NCBI RefSeq assembly: GCF_009768885.1
Contig: NZ_WSQA01000001.1
Span: forward strand, 62,001-126,000
Origin: Sphingobacterium humi
GTDB lineage: Bacteria > Bacteroidota > Bacteroidia > Sphingobacteriales > Sphingobacteriaceae
Direction: 5' to 3'
DNA: 64,000 nucleotides
The position numbers were made by a program, and so were the translations under genes. This document shows, one piece after another, positions 18,055 to 27,187 of the stretch (the stretch's first letter is position 1; every line of letters starts with the position of its first letter). Below the pieces are notes generated by a model. The model searched no databases. It was not told the DNA's origin and saw nothing but the letters and a program-made list of their open reading frames with translations.

Positions 18055-18570
18055 TTACAGGTTCACGCTGTCGTATGCCCAATGCAATAAAGCCTGTCTT
18101 TGCTTCCGTCTACAGTTTAAATCGGCAAAATCGCAATTCCCTTTTACCTGCGCCACATGCCTGGCCATCGCTTTCCAACGCTTTATTTGCCGCCTATCAT
18201 CCTCTGTTCTTCTTCCCATAAAATAGCGGCAGTACCATTGAAACCAGCCGCGAGGATCTTGCGGATGGATCCATCCTTTTTCCCGCCATACGCGTAGGGG
18301 TTGGGAGGCATGTATTTCAAAAAAATTAAGCTTGGCATCCCCTTTCGGATCAGCCCCGGAATAGAGTTTGGCTTCTTCGAACCAGTCTTTAGGAAATTCT
18401 TCTTGACAGTCGCTGAGGTAGCGACCTCCAAAAACACCCATGGCAAGCATTTCCTTAGGCGTTAATTGCGGAGAGAATTCCGGGTCAAAGCCCGCTCCCA
18501 TCTCCGCAGTTAACACATAAGTATATCCTTGCTGCATTTTATCCTGCACAATAACTGTCCTGTTGTTCAT
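18055..18570 (-). CDS. Conserved hypothetical protein, W/R-rich
   Basis: A 171-aa soluble protein without signal or membrane helix. Its C-terminal half has a distinctive aromatic and basic stretch (DPRGWFQWYCRYFMGRR, then RQIKRWKAMARHVAQV) that I recall in uncharacterised conserved proteins of bacteria and some eukaryotes, without an assigned function. The N-terminal part has LTPKEMLAMGVFGGRYL. The start at 18570 sits only four bases after a perfect TATCTTTG promoter element, so the mRNA may be leaderless. It lies 23 bases after the phosphoesterase gene on the same strand and probably has its own promoter. Confidence 0.8.
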   Translation of the reverse strand: MNNRTVIVQDKMQQGYTYVLTAEMGAGFDPEFSPQLTPKEMLAMGVFGGRYLSDCQEEFPKDWFEEAKLYSGADPKGDAKLNFFEIHASQPLRVWREKGWIHPQDPRGWFQWYCRYFMGRRTEDDRRQIKRWKAMARHVAQVKGNCDFADLNCRRKQRQALLHWAYDSVNL

Positions 18571-18574
18571 GCAG

Positions 18575-18582
18575 CAAAGATA
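18575..18582 (-). promoter_or_regulatory. TATCTTTG promoter element directly before the start codon
   Basis: A perfect match to TAnnTTTG on the minus strand, with four bases between its last G and the ATG (18570). Transcription would then begin at or next to the start codon. No clear upstream TTG is seen at 17-23 bases. Confidence 0.55.
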
Positions 18583-18593
18583 TTAATTTGTCC

Positions 18594-19763
18594 TTAGCGT
18601 AAGGGGCTTAAGCTAATTTCATCCACTTGCTTACCCTGCTGATCGACAACTTTGAATACGGCTTTTTGCGCTGTGATTTCTGCTTTCACCATATTCACAT
18701 TGGAATTGACCAAAACCGGGAAGTTTAAGCCCTGTTTTGGCATTTGCTTAATGTGTCTATGCAAGTGGCCACTAATCATGATCTGCGCCCCTGCCTTATT
18801 CAAAATCGGCACAAATTGCTTTTCGATGTCCAGCATGCCATGCCAGCCACCTAATGGCGGCATATGGCAGATTACAATTTTATAGCGTGCATTTTTATAG
18901 GCCGGCGATTCCACCACCTTGGCTAACCATTGTGCTTGTTGCGCGCGGTAATAATCCATATCGACAATACCACTGTATTCAATATCGGAATCCGGCTTAT
19001 CCTCTCCACAGTCTAACACGATAAAACAGGCCTCCCCTTGGGTAAACATATAATACAGTTCGCCAGTATTTGTCGGGAAGTACTTCGGATAGGCAACAGC
19101 AAATGGCCCTCTGGTTTCATGGTTGCCACGTGAGTAGTACATGGGCGTTTCGCTAGCAAATAATTTTATAGCGGTATCCATAAAGCCGTCAAACATTTGT
19201 TGCTCGCTATGCAGGGCATCGACCATATCGCCATTGAAGATCACAAAGTCTGTTTTCTTCATATCCGCTTGTCCGATGAGGTTGCTCAGCACCTCATTTT
19301 TACCATGGATATCATTGACAATGGCAAAGTTCACCTGGTCTGAAGGTTTAGGCGTCGCAAAGCTTAGTGGCTGATTTTTGTAAACCGAGGTGGCAACAAA
19401 ATCACCATATTGCACGCGCGTTCCTTGATGGTTTAACACTTCCTGGTTATACACGCGGTAGCGGTATTTGGTACCGGGGGTTAAGCCTTTGATATCGACC
19501 TGATGCACTGTTCCTACAGATTTAAAGCCGTATTTTGCTGCAAACAGTTTCTTGCGTTCTTCCTGATAAAAATGGCTGTTATCATCAGGTGCCAACTCCA
19601 CCCATCCGGTGGCGGCTTTGTTCGTCACCCATACGATAGACAAACTGCTATCGGTGAGCGCTTGAATGTAGGGTTGATGCGTAATTTGTATCTTCTCTTG
19701 CGCTGCCGCTGTACCGACAAATAGCGACAAGAAAACATACAGGATAAAGGTTTTCGGTGTCAT
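18594..19763 (-). CDS. Secreted metallophosphoesterase with purple-acid-phosphatase-like N-terminal domain
   Basis: A 389-aa exported phosphoesterase. The signal peptide ends at AAAQEK. Residues ~25-135 resemble the fibronectin-like domain of purple acid phosphatases (QPYIQALTDSSLSIVWVT...GLTPGTKYRYRVY). The calcineurin-like catalytic domain has all metal-binding blocks: NDIHG, NGDMVD, RGNHET, CHMPP and SGHLHRH. It starts two bases after the stop of the SusD gene, so it belongs to the SusC-SusD operon, and may remove phosphate from the imported substrate outside the cell. The true substrate (phosphosugar, phosphodiester or other) is unknown. Confidence 0.92.
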   Translation of the reverse strand: MTPKTFILYVFLSLFVGTAAAQEKIQITHQPYIQALTDSSLSIVWVTNKAATGWVELAPDDNSHFYQEERKKLFAAKYGFKSVGTVHQVDIKGLTPGTKYRYRVYNQEVLNHQGTRVQYGDFVATSVYKNQPLSFATPKPSDQVNFAIVNDIHGKNEVLSNLIGQADMKKTDFVIFNGDMVDALHSEQQMFDGFMDTAIKLFASETPMYYSRGNHETRGPFAVAYPKYFPTNTGELYYMFTQGEACFIVLDCGEDKPDSDIEYSGIVDMDYYRAQQAQWLAKVVESPAYKNARYKIVICHMPPLGGWHGMLDIEKQFVPILNKAGAQIMISGHLHRHIKQMPKQGLNFPVLVNSNVNMVKAEITAQKAVFKVVDQQGKQVDEISLSPLR

Positions 19764-19765
19764 AC

Positions 19766-21556
19766 TTAATAATTTGGGTTTTGAATCAATAAACTATTTT
19801 TATTTAGTTCATCCCGCAATATAGGAAGAAAATAGGCTTTATCATTCCATGCATACTTCTCAAAATTAACATGTTTCACGATGGGCTTAGTTGCTGTGCT
19901 GTGATCGGCATTCATCGGATAGACAATATCGGCTACTTTTGTGGTGATATTATACGTCTGAGGGCCAATTAACCAACGTCGAACATCAAAAAAGCGGTGT
20001 TCCTCAAAGGCCAATTCCACTCTTCTTTCATTTCTATATTTATTTTTCAAAGCCAGTCCTGTTTCGGTGATATCCGGCATTCCTGCACGTTTACGGATCA
20101 TATTCATATAGGTTTTCGCTTCCTGATCTAAGCCCAACTCAATACAAGCCTCCGCATAGTTCAACAAAACCTCCGCATAGCGGATAAATCGCCAGCTGAT
20201 CGATTGCCTAACGTATTGCGCATCATTGTTCGGATCAATGTATTTACGTAAATAATAACCTGTATAAGATCCATTCCAGTCTTCAATCGTGCTCTTACGC
20301 GTATCTACGCCATAAACCACTTCCATTTTGCCGGTAGTATTATTCCAACGCTCCCAACGTCCCGTTTGGATTTTATTCAAGGGATCTAATCCTTTTGCAT
20401 CATCCGGACGGATTCTCCAATCTGCCCCATTAAACAGAATAGTCGCATAGAAACGAGGATCACGATTCACATACGGATCTGCTGCCTGGGCAGGATTTGA
20501 CCAACTAAAAGCGGTACCATCCTTCATCTCATACGCATCAATCATATCACCAATTGGGGCATTTGTTCCCCAACCATGGTATCCGTTTGGTGAAGTATAC
20601 AAGCCAAAGCGTTGGCCCATGGCCGTAGTAAAGTATTTGATAAAAATATCTTCCGAAGTGCTCTTATTGATAAAGATCTCGGAAAGGTTCTGTGGAATAT
20701 TATCGCCAGCAGCAGGCGTTGCTTTGTATAAGGAATATTCACCTAAGTCGATCACAGCTTTTGCCGCATCCTTTGCCGCCGTCCATCTGGCTTTCCGATC
20801 GCCCGAGGTATAGCGAATAAGCTCTTGCTTCTCATACGTCGGGAAAACCGTGGTATTTGTTAAATCACTCGCCGCATAGAGTAATACGCGCGCTTTCAGT
20901 GCTAATGCGGCACCTTTTGTCGCACGGCCTTGGTTGACACCAGAGTGTTTTAAAGGCAGTAAGGCTGCTGCTTTATCCAATTCCGACACAATGAAATCAA
21001 CACAGTCCGCATAGGAACTACGCTCCTTTTCAAACTCATCTTCTAAACCATATACTTCAGTAATAAGCGGCACACCGCCATAAACACTGATCAAGTTATG
21101 ATACATATAGGCTCGTAGGAAATGTACTTCCCCCATCATTCTATCTTTGGTGGATTTTCCATCGACCAATTCGGTTGTGAACGGAACTTCTTCAATCTTT
21201 GAAAAGAAGATATTACAGAACCGAATGGTTTTATACACATCGGCCCAGCTTCTATAGCGAGAAACGGTCCATCCATATAGCTGATCGGGCGTCATTAAGC
21301 TTTTATTGAAGTTTAAGGCTGCCGCATTTCCACGATAATGGCCTTCATCGACGATATTAGCCTTCATCCGGCCATCTGTCAAGGGTTCATCCAATCGGAA
21401 ATATATCTGGTTAATAAAGGTGCCGACTAAGGCTGGGTCGGTCCATACGGTATTCTCTGAAAACTCGGTGGCCGGATCCGTATCTAAGAAATCTTGTTTA
21501 CAAGCACCTAGCATGCTCGATAATAATAGCGCGTATATAATAAATCTCTTTTTCAT
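19766..21556 (-). CDS. SusD/RagB-family nutrient-binding lipoprotein
   Basis: A 596-aa surface lipoprotein with signal MKKRFIIYALLLSSMLGAC and mature start KQDFLDTDPATEFSE. The SusD helical repeats and late signature are present: INLIK-like WRFIRYAEVLLNYAEACIEL, NMIRKRAGMPDI, RNERRVELAFEEHRFFDVRRW and C-terminal FLPILRDELNKN...IQNPNY. It begins two bases after the SusC stop codon and two bases before the phosphoesterase gene, which shows tight translational coupling. It presumably delivers substrate to the SusC channel. Confidence 0.97.
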   Translation of the reverse strand: MKKRFIIYALLLSSMLGACKQDFLDTDPATEFSENTVWTDPALVGTFINQIYFRLDEPLTDGRMKANIVDEGHYRGNAAALNFNKSLMTPDQLYGWTVSRYRSWADVYKTIRFCNIFFSKIEEVPFTTELVDGKSTKDRMMGEVHFLRAYMYHNLISVYGGVPLITEVYGLEDEFEKERSSYADCVDFIVSELDKAAALLPLKHSGVNQGRATKGAALALKARVLLYAASDLTNTTVFPTYEKQELIRYTSGDRKARWTAAKDAAKAVIDLGEYSLYKATPAAGDNIPQNLSEIFINKSTSEDIFIKYFTTAMGQRFGLYTSPNGYHGWGTNAPIGDMIDAYEMKDGTAFSWSNPAQAADPYVNRDPRFYATILFNGADWRIRPDDAKGLDPLNKIQTGRWERWNNTTGKMEVVYGVDTRKSTIEDWNGSYTGYYLRKYIDPNNDAQYVRQSISWRFIRYAEVLLNYAEACIELGLDQEAKTYMNMIRKRAGMPDITETGLALKNKYRNERRVELAFEEHRFFDVRRWLIGPQTYNITTKVADIVYPMNADHSTATKPIVKHVNFEKYAWNDKAYFLPILRDELNKNSLLIQNPNY

Positions 21557-21558
21557 GA

Positions 21559-24500
21559 CTAAAAATTAAGGGTTAAACCAAAGTTGTACACTTTGTTAAG
21601 CGGATAGGCTGTTGCCGAGGTGGTTTCCGGATCGAAATCTTTAACCTTGGTAAAGGTGAGCAGGTTTTGACCGGTGAAATACACCTGAATGCCACTTAAG
21701 CGTAGTTTCTGACACCACTCCTGCGGAAAGGAATAGCCAAACTCCAGGTTCTTCAAGCGAACATAATCTGAATTTTGTAGCCAATAGGTATTTTGGTTTG
21801 ATCGCCAATATTCGCTATAGCGGTTCCAGATTCTTGGTTTTTGGGCATCCATATTATCTTCGGTCCATCGGCCTTCCACATCTTGCACCAAGAAATTGCC
21901 CACCTCGCCTTGCATTTCGTAATAATTATTACGTAAGGCGCCCGTGGCCCATTGGAAAAAGATACTGGTGTAAAAGCCTTTATAGCCTAAATCAATATTT
22001 AAACCACCTGTGAGGGTTGGCAAATCGGTCTTATCCATTCTTACACGGTCAAGTCCATCAATTTTCCCATCGTTATTCACATCTTCAAACTTAATATCAC
22101 CTGGTCTTGCTCCTGCCCAGTGCGGATAGGCATCAAGGTCGGCAGCATCTTTAAAAACACCAATGGAACGATAGTATAAGGCGGCATTCATTGGTCGGCC
22201 AGTTGACATTTGATATTCCGGTACTCCCGGAGTTTCATCCCAGAAACGGATTCTATTATTATTGGTAGCCACATTCGCGGAAACTCCGTATTGAAAATCA
22301 TTAACCGCATCTTGGTAGCCTATTTGAAACTCTAGACCTTTATTTGTTACTTCCCCGATATTCTCGCGAGGCAAGGTTAATCCGGTAGAATTAGGCACTG
22401 ATGCATTTCTGTTCCACAGGATATTCGTACGGATATTATAGAAGTATTCGGCAGTTAGGGATAGTTTATTTTCTAAAAACTTGGCATCTATACCGACGTT
22501 GGATTGATTTGCGACCTCCCAAGTTACCTTTGGATTCGGAATACGCAATTCATTCAACACCTTCTGTTCTACAGATTCATTAAACACATACAAGTCGCTG
22601 GCACCTGTAAGGAATCCGTAGCTGGATAAGAATTGATAATCATCAATACGGTCATTACCTGTTTGTCCCCAGGATCCGCGTAGTTTTAAATCGCTAACCA
22701 CAGGTTTGATGGATTCCCAGAATTTCTCGTTGGATACGCGCCAACCTAAAGATACGCCCGGGAAGAAGCCGAAACGCTTGGCACTAGGGAATTTATAGGA
22801 GCCATCATAACGCCATAAAAATTCAAATAAGTATTTGTTGGCATAATCATAATTTAAACGTCCAAAGTAATTTAATCGCGCTTGTTGGGATGATCTACCG
22901 CTGTTGTTTTTCTCAGCATCCCCGCCGGCAAATAGTTCCTCCAAAGCCGTAGACACGAAAAACTTACGGAACGCTTCGAAAGACATCACCGATCCTGTAA
23001 TGCGCTCCACCCCTACTAAACCATTGAAATTATGGTTTTCCCCAAATTTGCGTTCGTAACGCAACAAAGAGTTTAGGGTTAACAGGTCATTGTTTGCAAA
23101 ATCTTGAGTAAGTTCTGGACCAGTAAACCCTTTTTGACCACGCACAAGGACTGGATTTCCTGCTTGATCTACGGTCTTTCCATCCCAGTTATAGAGGTAC
23201 CAAGGTGTTTTCCAAAGTTTATTGTTCTGGACGGTTCGGTCGAAGGCCACATTTCCACTTAAGGACATCCCTTCCACCCATGGAATGCTGATATCGATAT
23301 TTGCCCTAGACTCTAAAGTCATGGCCTTATTCCGATCATATCCTGTTTGATTGGTCGTTACCACCACCGGGTTATTTCCGTACTCGATATCCGGGCCGTT
23401 TTCACCAGTTGGCCAATAGGCTTGCATATTTGGCTTACCCCGGCGCAACATCACGAAGATATCGGAAGCTGAGCGAGTTGGGTAATTCCGATTTACTTCA
23501 CGCATCGCTACATTCACGCCATACTTGATATAATCGTTGAGTTTACCGTCCAAATTGGAGCGGAAATTATATTGGCTAAATTTTGTCGCTGTATTTTTAT
23601 AAATCGCGTTTTGCTTATCGTAGGCACCCGAGATAAAGTAATTGATATATTCCGAGCCACCGTTGATGGTTAAATTGGTTTGATGCTGTGGAGCGACTTC
23701 ATTAAAGGTTGCTTTATACCAATCGGTGTTTGGATGCCCCCAAGGATCAGATCCATTGCGGAAGAGCTCGATCTCATCGGCGGAATACTTCGGGGATTGA
23801 CCTGCATACTTACTGATCTCATTCAGCATCTCTACATAGGTCGCGGCATCTAAAACCTCCGGAATAACTGTTGGCTTGGTAAATGCTTGGTTATGGCTGA
23901 CTTTAATTTGAGGTTTTCCCGATACACCTTTCTTCGTGGTAACCAAAATTACTCCGTTTGCAGCTTGAGAACCGTAGATGGCAGCAGAGGCATCTTTCAG
24001 GACGGTTACACTTTCAATATCCTGCGGATTAATGCGTTCTAAGCTTCGGTTGGCAATTCCATCAACCACAATTAAAGGGTCGTTGTTTCCTAAGGTATTC
24101 GCGCCACGAATGCGCAAGGTTGCATTATCACTGCCGGGTTCGCCGGAACGGGATACCGCTACTAAGCCGGGCAAACGGCCTGCTAAGGTATTGGAGAGGT
24201 TGACCACAGGAGCGCGCGATAGCACATCACCTTTTACATCCACAATAGATCCTGTTACGGTAGAAGCCTTCTGCGTACCATACCCTACAACAACCACTTC
24301 GTCAATGGCCTCATCTGTTGTTTCTAGGTTAATGTGCATAGTGCCCGAGCTAGCTACAATGGTTTGATCGGCATACCCTAGAAACTGCACAAGCAAGTTG
24401 TCGCCTGCGCGCCCGGCAATTAAAAAGTTACCATTTTCATCCGATTGCGCAGACAGCTTCGTTCGTAAATTGGTAATGGTTACACCAGCCATAGGTTGGG

Positions 24501-24651
24501 ATTGGCTGTTGACGATTTGTCCTCGGATTTCAGACTGGGGAACTAGTCCTCGAATTTCTAAAAACTCCTTGTGGGATAGGCTTGCGTAATTGCTGGCCCA
24601 GGCACTCATAGAAAGACCTACGGTGCAAAACAACAAAAGTCGCTTTTTCAT
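21559..24651 (-). CDS. SusC/RagA-family TonB-linked outer-membrane receptor
   Basis: A complete 1030-aa SusC protein. After the signal peptide comes a CarboxypepD-like regulatory domain (EIRGQIVNSQSQPMAGVTI...FLGYADQTI). The TonB-box region follows (DEVVVVGYGTQ), then the plug with LRIRGANTLGNNDPLIVVDG and TVLKDASAAIYGSQAANG. A long beta-barrel ends in NFGLTLNF. There is no STN/FecR-linked secretin domain, so control is probably not by an anti-sigma pair. First gene of a SusC-SusD-phosphoesterase operon. Confidence 0.97.
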   Translation of the reverse strand: MKKRLLLFCTVGLSMSAWASNYASLSHKEFLEIRGLVPQSEIRGQIVNSQSQPMAGVTITNLRTKLSAQSDENGNFLIAGRAGDNLLVQFLGYADQTIVASSGTMHINLETTDEAIDEVVVVGYGTQKASTVTGSIVDVKGDVLSRAPVVNLSNTLAGRLPGLVAVSRSGEPGSDNATLRIRGANTLGNNDPLIVVDGIANRSLERINPQDIESVTVLKDASAAIYGSQAANGVILVTTKKGVSGKPQIKVSHNQAFTKPTVIPEVLDAATYVEMLNEISKYAGQSPKYSADEIELFRNGSDPWGHPNTDWYKATFNEVAPQHQTNLTINGGSEYINYFISGAYDKQNAIYKNTATKFSQYNFRSNLDGKLNDYIKYGVNVAMREVNRNYPTRSASDIFVMLRRGKPNMQAYWPTGENGPDIEYGNNPVVVTTNQTGYDRNKAMTLESRANIDISIPWVEGMSLSGNVAFDRTVQNNKLWKTPWYLYNWDGKTVDQAGNPVLVRGQKGFTGPELTQDFANNDLLTLNSLLRYERKFGENHNFNGLVGVERITGSVMSFEAFRKFFVSTALEELFAGGDAEKNNSGRSSQQARLNYFGRLNYDYANKYLFEFLWRYDGSYKFPSAKRFGFFPGVSLGWRVSNEKFWESIKPVVSDLKLRGSWGQTGNDRIDDYQFLSSYGFLTGASDLYVFNESVEQKVLNELRIPNPKVTWEVANQSNVGIDAKFLENKLSLTAEYFYNIRTNILWNRNASVPNSTGLTLPRENIGEVTNKGLEFQIGYQDAVNDFQYGVSANVATNNNRIRFWDETPGVPEYQMSTGRPMNAALYYRSIGVFKDAADLDAYPHWAGARPGDIKFEDVNNDGKIDGLDRVRMDKTDLPTLTGGLNIDLGYKGFYTSIFFQWATGALRNNYYEMQGEVGNFLVQDVEGRWTEDNMDAQKPRIWNRYSEYWRSNQNTYWLQNSDYVRLKNLEFGYSFPQEWCQKLRLSGIQVYFTGQNLLTFTKVKDFDPETTSATAYPLNKVYNFGLTLNF

Positions 24652-25008
24652 AGTACATGGTTTAAATAATACGTGGTATCAAATAATAAGCTGTAAAATT
24701 CGGTCTATAGTATTTCTTGAATATTAAGGAATCATCAAGAAATCAGGTTGTTTTTTAATTGTTTAACATAAATTTAAGACATTTTTGAAAATTAAATCGT
24801 TGATAAGGCTATTTTTTGAGTAAATAGGGTTATAGTTAGTTATAAATCAAGACTATTTTAAATTCTTGATAAAGAAACACTTCAATACTTAAATTATATA
24901 AAAAGCTTACACAAGTACCTTAACTGATCCTTTATTTTTATTGGAAAGCGTTAATTTTAGTTTATTCTTGACTTATTATCGATTGTATTGTTAAACTTAA
25001 TTTAAACT
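24652..25008. other. AT-rich divergent promoter region; no gene or repeat seen
   Basis: This 357-base gap separates the minus-strand SusC operon from a plus-strand hypothetical gene. It must hold both promoters, but I find no perfect TAnnTTTG on either strand. TATCAAATAATA near 24677 comes close for the minus strand, with the wrong internal spacing. No stable hairpin, repeat or short gene is evident. Confidence 0.5.
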
Positions 25009-25782
25009 ATGCTTGATCCTACAGCAGAAAGCTCCCCTTTATCGACTTCTCTTTATCGTGATTTGTTAACTAAACTTGAAATCACCGAAGCCTTTGAGAA
25101 GGCTATTCTACCTTATTTACCAAGTATACTTTATCCGCAGCTGGCTCCAGAACAGGAGAAAACTTTTAAGGACTATCAAGAAAAATACTTCCGGCAATCC
25201 GTTGAGGAATGGCTAATCAGCGAGGCAGAAAAACGTTGCACTACAACGGAAGTTCAAGAGATGCTAAATCAGCCTTTGGATACTGTTTTGGAAGATTATA
25301 AGGAAAGCATTAAAGCTCTAGACAGGGCAATTGAGGATCGTATGGATGCTATTTATTTAGACGCCCATCAATTACTATCGGGCATAGAAATTACGGGGGT
25401 ACCCAATCCGGCAGATCCTTTTGCCTACTTTACTGTTCAGCGAACGGATGGCTGGTACGAGGTAGAGGCCTACGATTTCTGGATGCTACAACGCATGCAC
25501 ATAAAAAAGCAAGCTTTTATTTCCGCAGATGAATTAGGTAAGTTAAAAATGGAAGCTATTACGTTGGATCAGCTCGTCTTGGCATGGAAACCTACTGCAC
25601 TCCAAGTCCAAGCGCTAGCAACGCATTTTTCAAAACCATCTCCTCCTCCTTTATGTTTAATTAGCAAACAGCGCATCATTTGTATTCTGCAGGATTTACC
25701 GCCTTTACAGGATGCTACGCTCCTACTAAACACTCCGTGGACGGCAGACAGGCTAAGTGATTATTTACAAAACCTGTTATAG
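25009..25782 (+). CDS. Hypothetical cytoplasmic protein, function unknown
   Basis: A 257-aa protein without signal peptide or membrane helix. The N-terminal ~130 residues are mostly helical and acidic (LYRDLLTKLEITEAFEKAI, EQEKTFKDYQEKYF, LDTVLEDYKESIKALDRAI). The middle has beta-like segments (YFTVQRTDGWYEVEAYDFWML). The C-terminus is again helical. I recognise no motif. It is a single gene between the SusC operon and the next small membrane gene, with codon use like that of neighbours, so I take it as real. Confidence 0.65.
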   Translation: MLDPTAESSPLSTSLYRDLLTKLEITEAFEKAILPYLPSILYPQLAPEQEKTFKDYQEKYFRQSVEEWLISEAEKRCTTTEVQEMLNQPLDTVLEDYKESIKALDRAIEDRMDAIYLDAHQLLSGIEITGVPNPADPFAYFTVQRTDGWYEVEAYDFWMLQRMHIKKQAFISADELGKLKMEAITLDQLVLAWKPTALQVQALATHFSKPSPPPLCLISKQRIICILQDLPPLQDATLLLNTPWTADRLSDYLQNLL

Positions 25783-25850
25783 GGATGATAGCTATAGTAT
25801 AATTATATAATTCAAACAGGAGTCTACATGCTGCAGAACCTAGAATAGGT

Positions 25851-25858
25851 TAATTTTG
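25851..25858 (+). promoter_or_regulatory. TAATTTTG promoter element
   Basis: A perfect TAnnTTTG match, 21 bases before the ATG at 25880. The upstream TTG partner is not evident. Confidence 0.5.
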
Positions 25859-25879
25859 AATAGATCAACTAACAAATTA

Positions 25880-26383
25880 ATGATGAACGAATTAAAGATA
25901 ACGTACAGCCATAAAAAGCAACAGCAATTAGCGAACATTTTCCTGATTCTCCTTATCCTCGGATTAGGCTTTATTTATTATGCCTATTTCATTAAAACGA
26001 CAGGCCTATTAATGGGGAGGGTCAGTTCCATTTTTGTTGCCGTTATTGGCTTGGTTGGTTTCTTGAAAATGAAAATTGCACCGAAGAAATCTGATGAAAT
26101 AGCGATCCGTATTGATGCCAACGGTATTGAAGGCAAGACATCGATGATTGCGAAGGCCGCAGGCCGTATCGATTGGCATGATATCGGAGATTTCTATGTG
26201 GATCCTAAAAATCTAACCCTTGAACTAAAGAATCCTCAAAAATATGCCGATCGCATGCAGAACTTCTTCGTACGCGATACTTTTCTCAAAGGTAAAAAGG
26301 GCGTTTTGGACATTCCCTTAGGGGAAACAGAACCTAATATAGATGAAATCCATAGCATCCTAAGTCATTACTTACAGCGCTAA
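25880..26383 (+). CDS. Two-helix membrane protein, STM3941-like
   Basis: A 167-aa protein. I start it at the ATG at 25880 because the longer frame would use a TTG inside the promoter element. Two adjacent hydrophobic helices (residues ~20-40 and ~45-62) are followed by a soluble domain with IRIDANGIEGKTSMIAKAAG and RIDWHDIGDFYV. This layout, helices then a PH-like beta domain with a W in the (I/W)xDI segment, resembles the STM3941 family of unknown function. A hairpin terminator follows, so it is monocistronic. Confidence 0.7.
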   Translation: MMNELKITYSHKKQQQLANIFLILLILGLGFIYYAYFIKTTGLLMGRVSSIFVAVIGLVGFLKMKIAPKKSDEIAIRIDANGIEGKTSMIAKAAGRIDWHDIGDFYVDPKNLTLELKNPQKYADRMQNFFVRDTFLKGKKGVLDIPLGETEPNIDEIHSILSHYLQR

Positions 26384-26399
26384 AACGCTTATTTTCTGG

Positions 26400-26427
26400 A
26401 AACGGGTAATTTCGCAAATACCCGTTT
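26400..26427 (+). terminator. Hairpin terminator after 26383
   Basis: AAACGGGTA pairs with TACCCGTTT around a 10-base loop. The T tail is short (TTTT), so it is a moderate terminator. Confidence 0.5.
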
Positions 26428-26456
26428 TCGGGTAATAGCAGCGCTGAGGAATCGGT

Positions 26457-26464
26457 TAATTTTG
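26457..26464 (+). promoter_or_regulatory. TAATTTTG promoter element
   Basis: A perfect TAnnTTTG, 20 bases before the ATG at 26485. It follows directly after the preceding terminator, so the lipoprotein gene is probably transcribed alone. Confidence 0.55.
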
Positions 26465-26484
26465 ATTAATTAATCAATTCTACC

Positions 26485-27132
26485 ATGAAAACATCATACC
26501 AAGGCCTCCTGGCCATCCTATTATCTTCAATCTGCATAGCCTGCTCCGATGCGCAAAGTGCTGAAGATCAAAATCAGGAATCTTCTACCATAGTTTCAAA
26601 AATAACCGAAACGAGTGCTACATCGAGTTTATCTGCCGTGGAGAAATCCATGAAGGAACTGGAAACACGGATAGAATTATTGAAAAGCAGCAGGCCTGTA
26701 GAAAAGGAAACACTGAAAGCGTGCTTTCCAACTAACATATTAGGACTGAACAGATCATCCTTAGAAGCGGCAGAAGGCATGGCATTGGGGATTGCTACAG
26801 CAGAAGCGATCTATACATCGGAAGATCAAGAACAGGAAGTGCAAATCCACATCATGGATGGCGCAGGCGAGCAAGCATCCGCCTTTGCCGGGTTAGCGCT
26901 ATTAGGCTATTTGGCAGAAAGTGAAAAGATAACGCCGAATGGTTTTGAAAAAATCACAGACTTCCACGGGAAACGCGCCAGAATAAGTGAAACGAAGGAA
27001 GATGATTGGCAAAAAGCAAGCATAGAATGGTATCATAAGAAGCGCTATCAGATCCGTTTAAAAGCAGAAGGACTAACGCTAGAGCAACTTGCCGGCTTCA
27101 TGGATACGCTGAACTTGCAGGCATTAAAATAG
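26485..27132 (+). CDS. Lipoprotein of unknown function
   Basis: A 215-aa lipoprotein: signal MKTSYQGLLAILLSSICIAC, then SDAQSAEDQNQES, a Ser/Glu-rich linker to residue ~50, and a helical stretch (VEKSMKELETRIELLKSS). The folded part (residues ~75-215) has LKACFPTNILGLNR and QVQIHIMDGAGEQASAFAGLALLGYLAE. It ends with a helix (LTLEQLAGFMDTLNLQALK). The pattern resembles lipoproteins that sense or bind something in the periplasm, but I do not know the family. A strong bidirectional terminator follows. Confidence 0.7.
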   Translation: MKTSYQGLLAILLSSICIACSDAQSAEDQNQESSTIVSKITETSATSSLSAVEKSMKELETRIELLKSSRPVEKETLKACFPTNILGLNRSSLEAAEGMALGIATAEAIYTSEDQEQEVQIHIMDGAGEQASAFAGLALLGYLAESEKITPNGFEKITDFHGKRARISETKEDDWQKASIEWYHKKRYQIRLKAEGLTLEQLAGFMDTLNLQALK

Positions 27133-27140
27133 AATAATAA

Positions 27141-27170
27141 AAAGGGCCGCCTATCTATAGACGGCCCTTT
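27141..27170. terminator. Bidirectional terminator between convergent genes
   Basis: AAAGGGCCG pairs with CGGCCCTTT around a 12-base loop. The A and T runs on each side let it work for the lipoprotein gene (+) and the GH92 gene (-). Confidence 0.75.
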
Positions 27171-27187
27171 AAGGTTGATTCCCCGTA

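Noticed and set aside
17795..18082. Minus-strand 95-codon frame
   Set aside because: It runs through the tRNA-Leu gene and its terminator, so it is a shadow.
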